Below the pieces are notes generated by a model that searched no databases, was not told where the DNA came from, and saw only the letters and a list, made by a program, of their open reading frames with translations. A stretch of 64,000 bases of DNA, taken from the NCBI GenBank assembly GCA_964641665.1, contig CAZXKO010000042.1, forward strand, positions 38,988-102,987. The letters run 5' to 3'. Positions 52,064 to 61,162 of this stretch are shown here, in pieces. Made by a program: the position numbers and the translations under genes. How positions within the stretch are numbered: position 1 is the stretch's first letter; the number at the start of each line of letters is the position of its first letter. Source of the DNA: Gp1-AA133 sp964641665. Lineage in GTDB: Bacteria > Acidobacteriota > Terriglobia > Terriglobales > Acidobacteriaceae.

Positions 52064-53115
52064 AGGTCGCCAAAACTCCTTAAGGCCAAGCCCACCGCAA
52101 CCGCCAGCTGGCCCGCGTTCTGCTCGATCAGCTCTACTCCCATGCCTTCCACCGGTGGCGCGATCCGCTGGAACGGGTTGAACAGTTCCACCGGCATCGA
52201 GAACTCCTGCCGCAACCCTTCCACCAGCCCTGGCACCTTCGACGAGCCGCCCGCCAGGTAAATCTTCTCGATGTGCTCGCCCGCCGCGCTGGCCCGGAAG
52301 AAGTCGAACGTCTTCTGGATTTCCAGCACGATGATCTCGGTTACCTGCTGCAGGATCGGCGTCTTGGCGTCTTCGCTCACCGTGCCCACCTTCCGGCCCA
52401 GTTTCAGCGCTTCCGCGTCTTCAAAACTCAGGTCCAGTTCCTTCTGCAGCGAATCGGTGTATTGGTGCCCGCCCACGCTGACGTCGCGCGGGAACAAGGG
52501 CGTCGTACCCTTCACGATGTTGATGTTCATGACGCTGGCGCCCAGGTTCAAAAGCGCCACCACCTGCCCCGGTGCGGGCTCGTAGTTGTATTCGTAGCAG
52601 TTCTGCAGGGCGAGCGCATCGATGTCCACGATAGCCGGGGTCCGCCCCGCCATCGAGAGTACGTTGGTGTAGTTCAGAATCTTGTCCTTCTTCACCGCCA
52701 CCAGCAAAACGTCCATCTGCGGGTTGCCCGCGTCTTCCGACAGGATCTGGTAATCCAGGTTCACGTCGCCCAGATCGAACGGAATGTGCTGCGCGGCTTC
52801 TTTTTGAATGGTTTCGGCCAGTTCCTGGTCGCTCATCGAGGGCAACGAGATCTTTTTCACGATCACCGAGTGCCCGCTCACCGCCGTGGCCACGTTCTTG
52901 GCCTTGATTTCATGGTCGGTGAACAGCTTCGCGATCGCGCTCGACACCGTGCCCGAGTCCACGATCATCGAGTCGACCACGATATCCGGAGCCAGCGGCT
53001 CCAGCCCCAGGTGCGCTACCTCGATCTCCCGCCCCTTCCGCTTCAACTCCACGGCCTTGATGCTCGAGGAACCCACATCCAGACCCACAATCGACTTGGC
53101 CCCGAATCCAAACAT
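52060..53115 (-). CDS. pilM: Type IV pilus assembly protein PilM
   Basis: This 351-residue cytosolic actin-like protein binds ATP and recruits PilN at the inner membrane. It opens SIVGLDVGSSSIKAVELK (phosphate-1 loop) and has LAGGSSKVPGLVEGL, the adenosine-binding loop. It is the first pil gene of the operon; pilN, pilO, pilP and pilQ follow. A repeat separates it from the small HTH gene upstream. Confidence 0.95.
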   Translation of the reverse strand: MFGFGAKSIVGLDVGSSSIKAVELKRKGREIEVAHLGLEPLAPDIVVDSMIVDSGTVSSAIAKLFTDHEIKAKNVATAVSGHSVIVKKISLPSMSDQELAETIQKEAAQHIPFDLGDVNLDYQILSEDAGNPQMDVLLVAVKKDKILNYTNVLSMAGRTPAIVDIDALALQNCYEYNYEPAPGQVVALLNLGASVMNINIVKGTTPLFPRDVSVGGHQYTDSLQKELDLSFEDAEALKLGRKVGTVSEDAKTPILQQVTEIIVLEIQKTFDFFRASAAGEHIEKIYLAGGSSKVPGLVEGLRQEFSMPVELFNPFQRIAPPVEGMGVELIEQNAGQLAVAVGLALRSFGDL

Positions 53116-53128
53116 GTGCCCGCCTTTT

Positions 53129-53158
53129 GCTAGCGCCGGCGTCCCGCCGGCTGTTTTT
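53129..53158 (+). repeat. REP-like repeat, family B copy 3, with hairpin plus T-run
   Basis: GCCGGCG-TCC-CGCCGGC at 53135-53151 is followed on the plus strand by TGTTTTTT. It sits 13 bases before the pilM ATG on the minus strand. In the plus direction it looks like a terminator, although no plus-strand gene ends here. Confidence 0.6.
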
Positions 53159-53160
53159 TC

Positions 53161-53397
53161 CTACTGTGACCCGGCGGCCTTCACGGCCACCTTCGGTTTC
53201 TTCTTGGTCCGTACTTCCATCTGGTTCGACTTCTCTTCCATCCACTGATCCAGCTTCGACTTCTTGAAGCGCCAGCGGTTGCCCAACTTGAAGGCCGGAA
53301 TCTTCTGCTCGTTGACGTACTTGTAGAGCGTGTCCGGACTCACCCCCAGGTACTGCGACGCCTGGCGAATGTTCATCACTTCTCGCGAGTCGGCCAT
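53161..53397 (-). CDS. Excisionase/MerR-like winged HTH DNA-binding protein
   Basis: This 78-residue protein is one HTH_17-type domain. It begins MNIRQASQYLGVSPDTLYKY and has the wing KLGNRWRFKKSKLDQWM, followed by a Lys-rich tail. It is probably a transcription factor. It sits immediately upstream of pilM on the same strand, 45 bases away, and could regulate or be co-transcribed with the pil operon. A phage or transposon excisionase is less likely, because no integrase is near. Confidence 0.85.
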   Translation of the reverse strand: MADSREVMNIRQASQYLGVSPDTLYKYVNEQKIPAFKLGNRWRFKKSKLDQWMEEKSNQMEVRTKKKPKVAVKAAGSQ

Positions 53398-54089
53398 AGA
53401 GTTCAGTTCCCTTCCACAGAATCAACGCCCTCGTTCACCGGTGTCTCCGGCGCCCAGGGCAAACCTTGGGAGGAAATCCCCTCGTTCAAATCGCCTTCGA
53501 GCGGATTTCGGTGTGCAGAGCATATCTCAACCTCGGAAAACACGAAGTCAAGCCGAATCTCCGTGTTTCTCCGTGTTTTATACCTGCTTTCTGGAAAATT
53601 ACTTTCGTGTAAATGCAGATTACTGCTATGGGTTGTAGTTAACCATCTCGCGACCACCGCCAGTAGTGGTGGTTATGCCCTTGATGCACCGTTACCCCAC
53701 TGAACATAACCAAAGTACTAACGACGGTACGAAGGTCGTAAGACGTAAGAGAAATCGCTGAAAACACTGCCCAAACTCGATCTCACCCCGCCGCCCTTCA
53801 CCCCACTTTCGGGCCATGTTTCAGCGTATTCTGTTTCCTTGTTTCGCCCCGGAATTGCCCGAAATCTTCGCCCTATCTACGCCCGGGTTTTACCCTAGAA
53901 CCGACCCCCGCCCCTCCCGTCAGCTTCGGGCGGTCGAAACGGTCGACCGTCGACCGAAGCCAACTCGAAAACCCAAGCTGAGTGCTGACGGCTGAAAAGC
54001 TGATAGCCGGGCCCCACTCACCTGCCTTCCCACTTTTCTCCGCCCCCTTCCCTCCTGTAGCCTTAACGTCCGGCGACCGGAGGCCCCCT
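53398..54089. other. Long intergenic region upstream of the pil operon and DoxX
   Basis: This 690-base gap holds an inverted repeat (ACCAC near 53655 with GTGGT near 53668), a TCGACCGTCGACC palindromic stretch near 53942-53954, and AAGCTGAGTGCTGACGGCTG filler at 53974-54007. No ORF here has a plausible start or family. Promoters for the divergent units must lie here. Confidence 0.45.
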
Positions 54090-54497
54090 TTGCGCTACCT
54101 CGACCGCATGCAACCCCTCGCGCTGCTGGCGCTACGCCTCACTCTGGGCGTCGTACTCGTCGGCCACGGATCCCACAAGGTCTACGGCCACATGCACGAA
54201 TATGCGGGTTACATTTCCAGCCTCGGACTTCCCCACTGGCTCGGCTACGTCTCAGCCCTCACTGAGTTCGCAGGCGGCGTCCTCCTGATCCTCGGACTTT
54301 TCACGCGCTGCGCCTCGTTTGCCGTCTTCATCAACATGTGCGTCGCGATCGCCAAGGTTCACTGGAAGCACGGCCTGCTGGGCCAGGGCGGATACGAATT
54401 CGCGCTCTCGTTGGCTGCGATCGCTTTCGCCCTGATCATGCTCGGTCCCGGGCCCATCTCCTTCGACACCATCCGCGGCGGGGGGCAATCCAAGTAG
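54090..54497 (+). CDS. DoxX-family membrane protein
   Basis: This inner-membrane protein of about 135 residues has four helices. The DoxX start is LALLALRLTLGVVLVGHGSHKVYG, and LTEFAGGVLLILGLFTR is helix 2. TTG at 54090 has GGAGG 6 bases upstream (54079-54083) and is preferred over ATG at 54108; the first helix begins at about residue 7. DoxX-like proteins are linked to redox or thiol stress, but the exact role is unclear. Confidence 0.82.
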   Translation: MRYLDRMQPLALLALRLTLGVVLVGHGSHKVYGHMHEYAGYISSLGLPHWLGYVSALTEFAGGVLLILGLFTRCASFAVFINMCVAIAKVHWKHGLLGQGGYEFALSLAAIAFALIMLGPGPISFDTIRGGGQSK

Positions 54498-54673
54498 CGT
54501 CCTGCAACACAAAAACCTCTAAAACATCGGTCGGAACCAGGCCAAGACCAATCCCTTGATGAAGCTGTCGCCAGTGAAGCGACCGACTGGCCGTTTCTCC
54601 TACTCGCCCAAAAGCCGTGTCCTGCCTGCGAAATGCCGGCCGTCTTTTCCACAGGTCTACAGTTCTGACACTC

Positions 54674-54703
54674 TTGACAACGCTGAATGGACAAACTTAA
54701 TGT
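54674..54703 (+). promoter_or_regulatory. Candidate sigma70 promoter of the beta-propeller gene
   Basis: TTGACA (54674-54679) with an 18-base spacer and TAATGT (54698-54703). The -10 box matches the consensus at only three positions. Start codon 54773 is 70 bases downstream, giving a leader of about 60 bases. Confidence 0.4.
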
Positions 54704-54772
54704 GTCTCTCCTACTCCGGGGCGGCATCTTCCCTCGGCCCTCACTTCGCCGCCCTCCTTAGAGGTGAAACAA

Positions 54773-57724
54773 ATGCAGAAAGAATCCCTGCCTCCGACTG
54801 CGCGAGTGAGTCTAGTACTGTTCGTCGTAGTACTCCTCGTTCCCACTGTCTTGTCCGCAAGCATTTTCAGTCACCTGAAATTTAGAAAGCACAAACATCA
54901 ACAGGACTCTGGGCGCGCCGTGGCCCTGACTCCGGCGATGCTCGAGCGCATGAACAATATCGAATCCGTTCCCGGCCTCACGGAAAGTGGAGAACCCGAA
55001 GGTGGCCCACTCGCCTACGAACGGGAAAAAATCGCAAACCGCGCCTATCCCGGAACCGACATTCCGATGACGTTGACCAACGCTGCCAGCCAGCATTTCG
55101 CTCGCGTGCGCTCGGAATCACAAAGCGGTGCGCGCGGAGAGATGCTTGGCTCCCAATGGGCGTCGATTGGCCCCACCGTTGCCCTATATCCTGCCCTTCT
55201 GGGCCGCACGGGATCTCCGTACGTAGCTTCAGGACGCATTTCCGCCCTCGCTATCGAGAGCGATTGCACGCGGCGACGTTGTCGTCTCTATGTGGGAGCC
55301 GCCGGCGGCGGAGTCTGGCGCACGAACAACGCACTGTCGGACTCGCCGCGATGGAAGTTCATCTCGGACGCCTTCGCGACGAACGCAATTGGAGCGATCA
55401 CCATCGACCCCACCGACCCCAGCGGTGACACGATCTACGTGGGCACCGGCGAACCCAATGCCAGCGCGGATTCGGGCGCCGGACAGGGCATTTACAAATC
55501 CACCGACGGCGGAAATTCCTGGACCTTGTTGGCGGGCAGCAGCTTCGCGATCAATCGCTCCATCGGCAGCGTCGTGATCGATCCCACCAACGCCAACACC
55601 ATTTACGTCGGAACCACCCGCGGCGTGCGTGGATTCAGCGCCGTCATCGGAGGCGCTACCGGCAACCCTCCGCCGGGTACCGGTCAGCCGGTCGGACTGT
55701 ACAAATCAGTGGATGGGGGCAACACCTTCAGCCTGATTTTCGACAGCACAGCCAACACCCCCGGAGGCTTCAGCGAGGGCGTGCACACGGTCGCACTCGA
55801 CCCGACCAACCCGGCCATCGTGTATGCCTCGGCATTCGGCCTCGGCGTTCTTCGCAGTTCCCCGGCGGACAACGCCGGAGCCTTTCAACCGGTCTTCGTT
55901 TCGCTGGGCTTCAACTCCGACCCCACCAAGGAAGACGCCTTCGCTCGCTCGGCGTTTGCCCTCACCACCAAGAACGGGAACACGCGAATTTACGTGAATG
56001 ACGGCGGTGGGAACGGCGGACCGCCGACACAGCCTGGATCGGCTGTCTGGCGCAATGACAACATGGGTCTGCCCGCCTCGGCCCTGGTCGTTTCGGGCGC
56101 CAACGCCGCAGGTTGGATGCAGCTCTCCAGCTCGAACGTGGCCGACCCCGGCTATGCGGTTTATAACACCTGTACCGGCCAGTGCTGGTACGACAACCAG
56201 ATCTACACCCCCGCGGGGTTGCCCGACACGGTCTATGTGCTGGGATCGTTTGTGTATGGAGAACTACGCAGGCTCTCCAATGCGCGCGGCGTGTTGCGCT
56301 CGACGACCGCAGGCGATCCGGATTCGGCCAACAACAACCGCACCTTCACCGATCTCACGGTGGACGCGACCTCCAGCACCACTCCCAACTCCATCCATCC
56401 CGATCAGCACGCCCTCGTGTTTGTCGCGAACAATCCCGACACCTGGTTTGAGGGTTCGGACGGCGGCTTGATGCGCTCGAGCGGAAGCTACACGGACATC
56501 TCCAGCCAATGTGCCAGTCGCGGTTTGACGGCTGCTCAGACCACAACCTGTCAGCGGCTGCTCTCCGCCGTACCTACAGCTTTGACTAGCCTCAATGCGG
56601 GCCTCGACACACTTCAATTCCAAAGCCTATCCATCAATCCTAAGCAGCCGACGCAGGAATTGTTGGGGGGAACTCAAGACAACGGAACGTTCCGCTACGC
56701 CGGATCAAATGTCTTGTGGCCGCAAACCATCGGCGGCGACGGCGGCCAATCCGGATTCAACGCAGTGCACCCTGACATCCGGTTCCACACTTACTTCGTT
56801 CAACAAGTGGAGGTCAATTTCCAGGGCGCAAATACGCTGGGCTGGGATTGGATTTCCGATCCTCTGTTCACCGGAGAAGGTTCTGCCTTCTACATCCCGA
56901 TCATCGCCGATCCAAGACATAGCCAGGCCGGTACCATGTTCGCCGGACTGCAAGGAATCTGGCGGACCCGCGACAATGGCGGCCCGCAAGCGGACCTGGA
57001 TCAGCACTGCAACCGCTTCACCGGGGACTCCATGTCCGTCGGCGGCACGGTCCCATTCACTTGCGGTGACTGGGTCGAACTCGGAAGTCCCACCGGTTTC
57101 ACCGTTCCGCAGGGTAGGCTCGGCAATCCGTTCTGGGGCGCCACCCGAACCGGAGGCACTGTCGCTGCGATTGCACGCGCAACCGACAAAGGCACTCTGT
57201 GGGCCGCAACCTCGGTAGGCCGCGTGTTTATCTCCAAAAATGTCGACGCCGTTTCCAATGTTGCGGGAGCGGACGCCAGTTCGGTCACCTACACGCGCCT
57301 CGACACTCTGGATCCAAACTCGCCCGGACGATTCATAAGCGGCATCTCGGTCGATCCCGAGAATCCCAACCATGCCTGGATTTCGTACTCGGGATACAGC
57401 GCGAGAACGCCGGCACAGCCGGGACACGTCTTCGACGTGCTCTACGATCCGGTGGCCGGAACTGCCGTGTGGACGAGCCTGGATGGCAGCCTGGGAGACA
57501 TTCCCATCACGTCGCTGGTTCGTGATGACGAGACCGGCGACCTGTACGCCGCGAATGACTTCGGTGTCCTTCGCCTGCCCCGGGGCAGCACCACCTGGCA
57601 AACCGCCGCGCAGGGATTACCCCAGGCAGAAATCCCGGCGTTGACTATTTCGACGAAAGCGCGTGTGCTCTACGCTGCAACCCACGGGCGCGGGGCGTAT
57701 GTGCTCCAGCTTCCGGAAGACTAG
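54773..57724 (+). CDS. Large secreted beta-propeller protein (sortilin/VPS10, BNR-like repeats)
   Basis: This exported protein of about 983 residues has a signal peptide (VSLVLFVVVLLVPTVLSAS) and a pro-like N-terminal segment (about residues 30-130). The rest is repeated propeller blades with Asp-box-like STDGGNSWTLL, SVDGGNTF and TRDNGGP motifs, as in BNR/sialidase-like and VPS10 folds. Blades are spaced about 45-100 residues apart. No sialidase catalytic residues are evident, so it may bind glycans or be a surface adhesin. ATG 54773 follows GAGG; an in-frame GTG at 54764 is less likely. A terminator follows the gene. Confidence 0.8.
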   Translation: MQKESLPPTARVSLVLFVVVLLVPTVLSASIFSHLKFRKHKHQQDSGRAVALTPAMLERMNNIESVPGLTESGEPEGGPLAYEREKIANRAYPGTDIPMTLTNAASQHFARVRSESQSGARGEMLGSQWASIGPTVALYPALLGRTGSPYVASGRISALAIESDCTRRRCRLYVGAAGGGVWRTNNALSDSPRWKFISDAFATNAIGAITIDPTDPSGDTIYVGTGEPNASADSGAGQGIYKSTDGGNSWTLLAGSSFAINRSIGSVVIDPTNANTIYVGTTRGVRGFSAVIGGATGNPPPGTGQPVGLYKSVDGGNTFSLIFDSTANTPGGFSEGVHTVALDPTNPAIVYASAFGLGVLRSSPADNAGAFQPVFVSLGFNSDPTKEDAFARSAFALTTKNGNTRIYVNDGGGNGGPPTQPGSAVWRNDNMGLPASALVVSGANAAGWMQLSSSNVADPGYAVYNTCTGQCWYDNQIYTPAGLPDTVYVLGSFVYGELRRLSNARGVLRSTTAGDPDSANNNRTFTDLTVDATSSTTPNSIHPDQHALVFVANNPDTWFEGSDGGLMRSSGSYTDISSQCASRGLTAAQTTTCQRLLSAVPTALTSLNAGLDTLQFQSLSINPKQPTQELLGGTQDNGTFRYAGSNVLWPQTIGGDGGQSGFNAVHPDIRFHTYFVQQVEVNFQGANTLGWDWISDPLFTGEGSAFYIPIIADPRHSQAGTMFAGLQGIWRTRDNGGPQADLDQHCNRFTGDSMSVGGTVPFTCGDWVELGSPTGFTVPQGRLGNPFWGATRTGGTVAAIARATDKGTLWAATSVGRVFISKNVDAVSNVAGADASSVTYTRLDTLDPNSPGRFISGISVDPENPNHAWISYSGYSARTPAQPGHVFDVLYDPVAGTAVWTSLDGSLGDIPITSLVRDDETGDLYAANDFGVLRLPRGSTTWQTAAQGLPQAEIPALTISTKARVLYAATHGRGAYVLQLPED

Positions 57725-57752
57725 GCAACACGAAACCCACGGGCAGAAAAGG

Positions 57753-57781
57753 GGCTGCTCTCTAGCAGCCTCTTTAGTTTT
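57753..57781 (+). terminator. Rho-independent terminator of the beta-propeller gene
   Basis: Stem GGCTGCT/AGCAGCC (57753-57759 and 57764-57770) with loop CTCT is followed by TCTTTAGTTTT, about 30 bases past the stop. Confidence 0.75.
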
Positions 57782-57838
57782 GGACGGTGGAAGCAAGAAT
57801 TACCTAGAGAGCCCGCCCAAGTTGCCACACTCCCCACC

Positions 57839-57888
57839 TGTCATCCCGAGCGAAGTGAGGCGAAGCCGAACGTAGTCGAGGGACCTTG
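57839..57888 (+). repeat. REP-like repeat, family A copy 4
   Basis: The element begins TGTCATCCCGAGCGAAGTG and ends GAGGGACC. The remaining gap to the broken gene at 57955 holds no ORF. Confidence 0.65.
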
Positions 57889-57954
57889 TGTTTGCGTGAA
57901 CGAAGACCGAAGTTGTCTTTGGCTTTGAAAGGGCCCGGCTTCAGCCCCTGATGT

Positions 57955-58714
57955 TCACATCGTCTCCGACATCGACAGTCCGATGTAGTTGACCTTCGAA
58001 CCGGAGAACTTCACCTCGATATAGACGGTCAGGTCGGAGAACTCGTAGTCTCGGTGAAATTCCTCGTCGCTCACCTCAGGATGCTCTCGCCTCATTCTTC
58101 GCAACATCTCCGCGAGTTCTTTTCCTTGACCTGCCGAAAATACACAAGCCTGTCGGCTTTGCTCGCCGTCGGTTTCCCGAGGATGCTCTCCACCAGGGAC
58201 CGCGTCATCCCCAGCCCCAACCCGAATCCGTCTTCAGTTCGGCCGCAACTGTTGGCGACTTCGCACAAGGATTTTCTCCCGTCCACTTCGGGCCGCCTTC
58301 AAGAAGATAGGCGGCGTATTGGACCTCGCCGCTTTCGAAGACGAGGTGAACGCTCCCCTCCTGTTCAGCCGATACATAACAAATTTGCGATCGCCCAGTT
58401 GAGGCGTCGCCCCGCGACATTTCCTTGGCCCTTCCGAGCTTGGTCACGATCGCGGAAAGTTCGTCCTTGCCGACGGTTATCCCCGCGATCTGAAAGTTCG
58501 AAAGGTTCGTCGCGACATCCTGAGGCTTCAGGTGAGCACCATCGGTGTTGGCGCGAATGATGGACCACCAGTCTGAGTTATCGTCGATGCCTTCGGTCGA
58601 GTCGGGCAATTGACGGGGCTGTGGGTACAGCCACCCCGATGATATGAAGACAAAGCAGAGGATTGCCGTAGTCAGGAAAATCGCGACGTACCGTCCCCGA
58701 GACACACCCATCAT
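57955..58714 (-). pseudogene. Secreted/membrane-anchored protein broken by two frameshifts
   Basis: Frame 1 from 58714 has an N-terminal anchor (GRYVAIFLTTAILCFVFISS) and reads to TDSGWGWG then a stop at 58205. Frame 2 has GMTRSLVESILGKPTASKAD and ends at 58092. Frame 3 gives GKELAEMLRRMRREHPEVSD to TGA at 57955. Each join needs one added base: one C near 58221-58224 (giving DSGLGLGMTRSLVE) and one G near 58130 (giving RQGQGKELAEM). The GMTRS-x-VESILGKPT block resembles the BamE/OmlA-like SmpA repeat fold. The full product would be about 253 residues. Confidence 0.65.
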
Positions 58715-58791
58715 GAGTCAACGGGAAAGCCTGGCGAACTCCAAACCCGTCGCAAGCCACGAGCCCGCCAGTGAGCGCCACAGCTCTTCCT

Positions 58792-58821
58792 CACGACTGA
58801 CGACTGAAGACTAACGACTGC
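58792..58821. repeat. ACGACTGA-type intergenic repeat
   Basis: The words CACGACTGACGACTGAAG and CTAACGACTGCC lie just after the end of the E1 gene. The class is the same as at 9604-9753 and 39123-39267. Confidence 0.45.
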
Positions 58822-58823
58822 CC

Positions 58824-61046
58824 TTAATACTCCGCCAGTTCCTTCATCCCGCGATACAGATCGTTCGCCTGCGGCAGGATGGCGTCTTCCAGGATCGGCT
58901 GGTACGCCACGTACACGTCCATCGCGGCCACGCGTCGGACCGGCGCGTCGAGTTGCCCAAACATCTTGTCCGCAATACGCGCCGCAATCTCGGCGCCGTA
59001 GCCCCAGCTCAACGAATCTTCGTACGCAACCAGCGCGCGGTTGGTCTTTGCCACTGACTCCGCAATCGTCTCCCAGTCAAACGGGTTCAGCGTGCGTAGG
59101 TCGATCAGCTCGACTTTGATTCCTTCCTCGCGCTCGAGTTTCTGCGCCGCCTGCAGTGCCCGCGTCACCACCGCGCCGTAGGTGATCACCGTCAGGTCCG
59201 TGCCCGCCTGCACGATCTTCGCCTTGCCGAACGGCACCATGTACTCCGGCCCCGGATAGTGCGACCGCCCGTAGGTCTCGCGGTACAGCCGCTTGTGCTC
59301 CAGAAACAGCACCGGATCGTCGCATCGAATCGCCGTCCGCAACAGCCCCGCGGCATCCAGCGCGTTCGACGGAAATACCACCCGCAGTCCCGGAATATGC
59401 GTGAACACGTTCTCCCCGCACTGTGAGTGATACAGCGCGCCCCCCGTCAGATACCCGCCAATCGCCACGCGAATCACCAGCGGCGACGAGAACGCATTAT
59501 TCGACCGCCATCGGATCACCGGCAGCTCATCGCGCAACTGCATCATGGCCGGCCAGATGTAGTCGAAGAACTGGATCTCGACCACCGGCTTCAGCCCGCG
59601 CGTCGCCATGCCCGTCGCCCGCCCCACGATCGCGGCCTCCGCGATCGGCGAATTGAACACGCGCTCCGAGCCGAACGCCGCCTGCAACCCCGCGGTCAGC
59701 TTGAAGACGCCGCCTTTCCCTTTCACCAGCTTCTTCTTCAGGTAATCTTCCCGGCTGACGTCGGCCACGTCCTCGCCGAAGATCAGGATGCGCTCGTCGC
59801 GCTTCATCTCATCCCGCAGCGTCGCGTTGATCAGCTCGGCCATCGTCTTCGGCAGCACCGGCTTCTTCGCGTCGGCTGCGGCCGCCTCGGCCACTTGCGG
59901 AAACACCGGCTGCGTCTCGAACTGCGAAGACGTGGGATCGAGATACGGCGAGTAGATGTACTTCGTAATCGTGTCCGGCGTGGGGAAAGCCGCTTCCAGC
60001 GCCCGGTCCACCGCCACCTGCATCTCGTCCTCAACCTGTTTTTCGAGCTGGTTGATGCCCTTCTCGTCGAGGATGCCCTCGCGAATCAGAAACATTTGCA
60101 TCCGCGTGATGGGATCGCGCGCCGCATCGCGCTGCCGCTCGACATCGGGCCGATAGAGTCGCTCGTCGTCGGAAAGCGAGTGCGAGTACGGACGGATCAC
60201 GTGCGCGTGCACGAACGCCGGCCCCTTGCCCGCGCGGCAGTAGTCGACCGCCCGCTTCATCGCGGCGTAACTCGACACCGGATCGGTGCCGTCGATTTCC
60301 TCAAAATGAAAATTCGGGAAGCCCGAGACCACCCGCGAAATGTTTCCCCCCGGAGTCTGCACTTCGACCGGAACCGAAATCGCGTACTCGTTGTCCTGCA
60401 CCACGAACACGACGGGCAGCTTCCGGCCGGCGGCGGCGTTCATCGCCTCCCAAAACTCGCCCTCGCTGGTCGTGCCGTCGCCCAGGGAAACGTAGGTGAC
60501 CTCGTCCCCCTGGAACGTGACGTCTTTGAATTGGCGGTAATCGCCCTCCACTTTCCGGTTGGCATTGCCATGGCTGCGCAGGTACACGCCCGCCTCGGCG
60601 CAGCCCACGGCCTGCAGAATCTGCGTGCCCGTGGGCGACGACTGGGTCACGATATTCAGCTTGTTGTAGGCCCAGTGCGACGGCATCTGCCGCCCGCCTG
60701 AACTGGGGTCATCGGCCGCGCCCACCGCCTGCAGCAGCATCTCGTAAGGCGTCGCCCCCAGCATGAGCACCAGGGCGCGATCGCGATAGTAGGGATAGAA
60801 CCAGTCGTAGCCCGCCTTCAGGCAGAACCCGGCCGCGACCCCAATGGCCTCATGCCCCGCGCCGGAAATCTGGAAAAAGATCTTCTGCTGCCGCTTAAGC
60901 AGGATCTCGCGGTCGTCCACCCGCCGCGAGGTGTACATGAAGCGATACGCTTCAATCAGTTGCGGGCGGGTCAGGCCCTCGTAGGTCTTCGAGTTCTTGT
61001 CGTCGGCGAGCGCGTTCAGCTTGGGGTCCGTCTTTGTCGTGGCCAT
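58824..61046 (-). CDS. Branched-chain / 2-oxo acid dehydrogenase E1, alpha and beta subunits fused
   Basis: This 740-residue thiamine-diphosphate enzyme decarboxylates a 2-oxo acid and transfers the acyl group to E2 lipoate. The alpha part (about residues 1-375) has the ThDP motif GDGTTSEGEFWEAMNAAAG (189-207). The beta part (about 405-740) starts KPVLPKTMAELINATLRDEM and has EDVADVSRED and the FLEHKRLYRET block. Fused E1 of this type is common in Bacteroidetes and Acidobacteria, and the substrates are usually branched-chain 2-oxo acids. No E2 or E3 gene is in the window, so they must be elsewhere. Confidence 0.92.
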   Translation of the reverse strand: MATTKTDPKLNALADDKNSKTYEGLTRPQLIEAYRFMYTSRRVDDREILLKRQQKIFFQISGAGHEAIGVAAGFCLKAGYDWFYPYYRDRALVLMLGATPYEMLLQAVGAADDPSSGGRQMPSHWAYNKLNIVTQSSPTGTQILQAVGCAEAGVYLRSHGNANRKVEGDYRQFKDVTFQGDEVTYVSLGDGTTSEGEFWEAMNAAAGRKLPVVFVVQDNEYAISVPVEVQTPGGNISRVVSGFPNFHFEEIDGTDPVSSYAAMKRAVDYCRAGKGPAFVHAHVIRPYSHSLSDDERLYRPDVERQRDAARDPITRMQMFLIREGILDEKGINQLEKQVEDEMQVAVDRALEAAFPTPDTITKYIYSPYLDPTSSQFETQPVFPQVAEAAAADAKKPVLPKTMAELINATLRDEMKRDERILIFGEDVADVSREDYLKKKLVKGKGGVFKLTAGLQAAFGSERVFNSPIAEAAIVGRATGMATRGLKPVVEIQFFDYIWPAMMQLRDELPVIRWRSNNAFSSPLVIRVAIGGYLTGGALYHSQCGENVFTHIPGLRVVFPSNALDAAGLLRTAIRCDDPVLFLEHKRLYRETYGRSHYPGPEYMVPFGKAKIVQAGTDLTVITYGAVVTRALQAAQKLEREEGIKVELIDLRTLNPFDWETIAESVAKTNRALVAYEDSLSWGYGAEIAARIADKMFGQLDAPVRRVAAMDVYVAYQPILEDAILPQANDLYRGMKELAEY

Positions 61047-61162
61047 CCAATACCCTCGGAGCTGGGGGGGAGTTCGCAGAGTGCATTGTAAACGTAAGGT
61101 TGCAGTTCGGGGAATACGGAGTCGCGGGTAAAGTGGAGGGGAGCAGGAAGGCAGCCTAACTG

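Noticed and set aside
53135..53158. Terminator at the pilM leader
   Set aside because: The T-run is on the plus strand and no plus-strand gene ends here, so it is treated as part of a repeat.
53403..53657. 84-codon minus frame upstream of the HTH gene
   Set aside because: It shows no structure or start signals and lies in a probable promoter region.
59427..60701. 424-codon open frame opposite the E1 fusion
   Set aside because: Antisense shadow with Arg/His-rich composition. The sense gene is certain.
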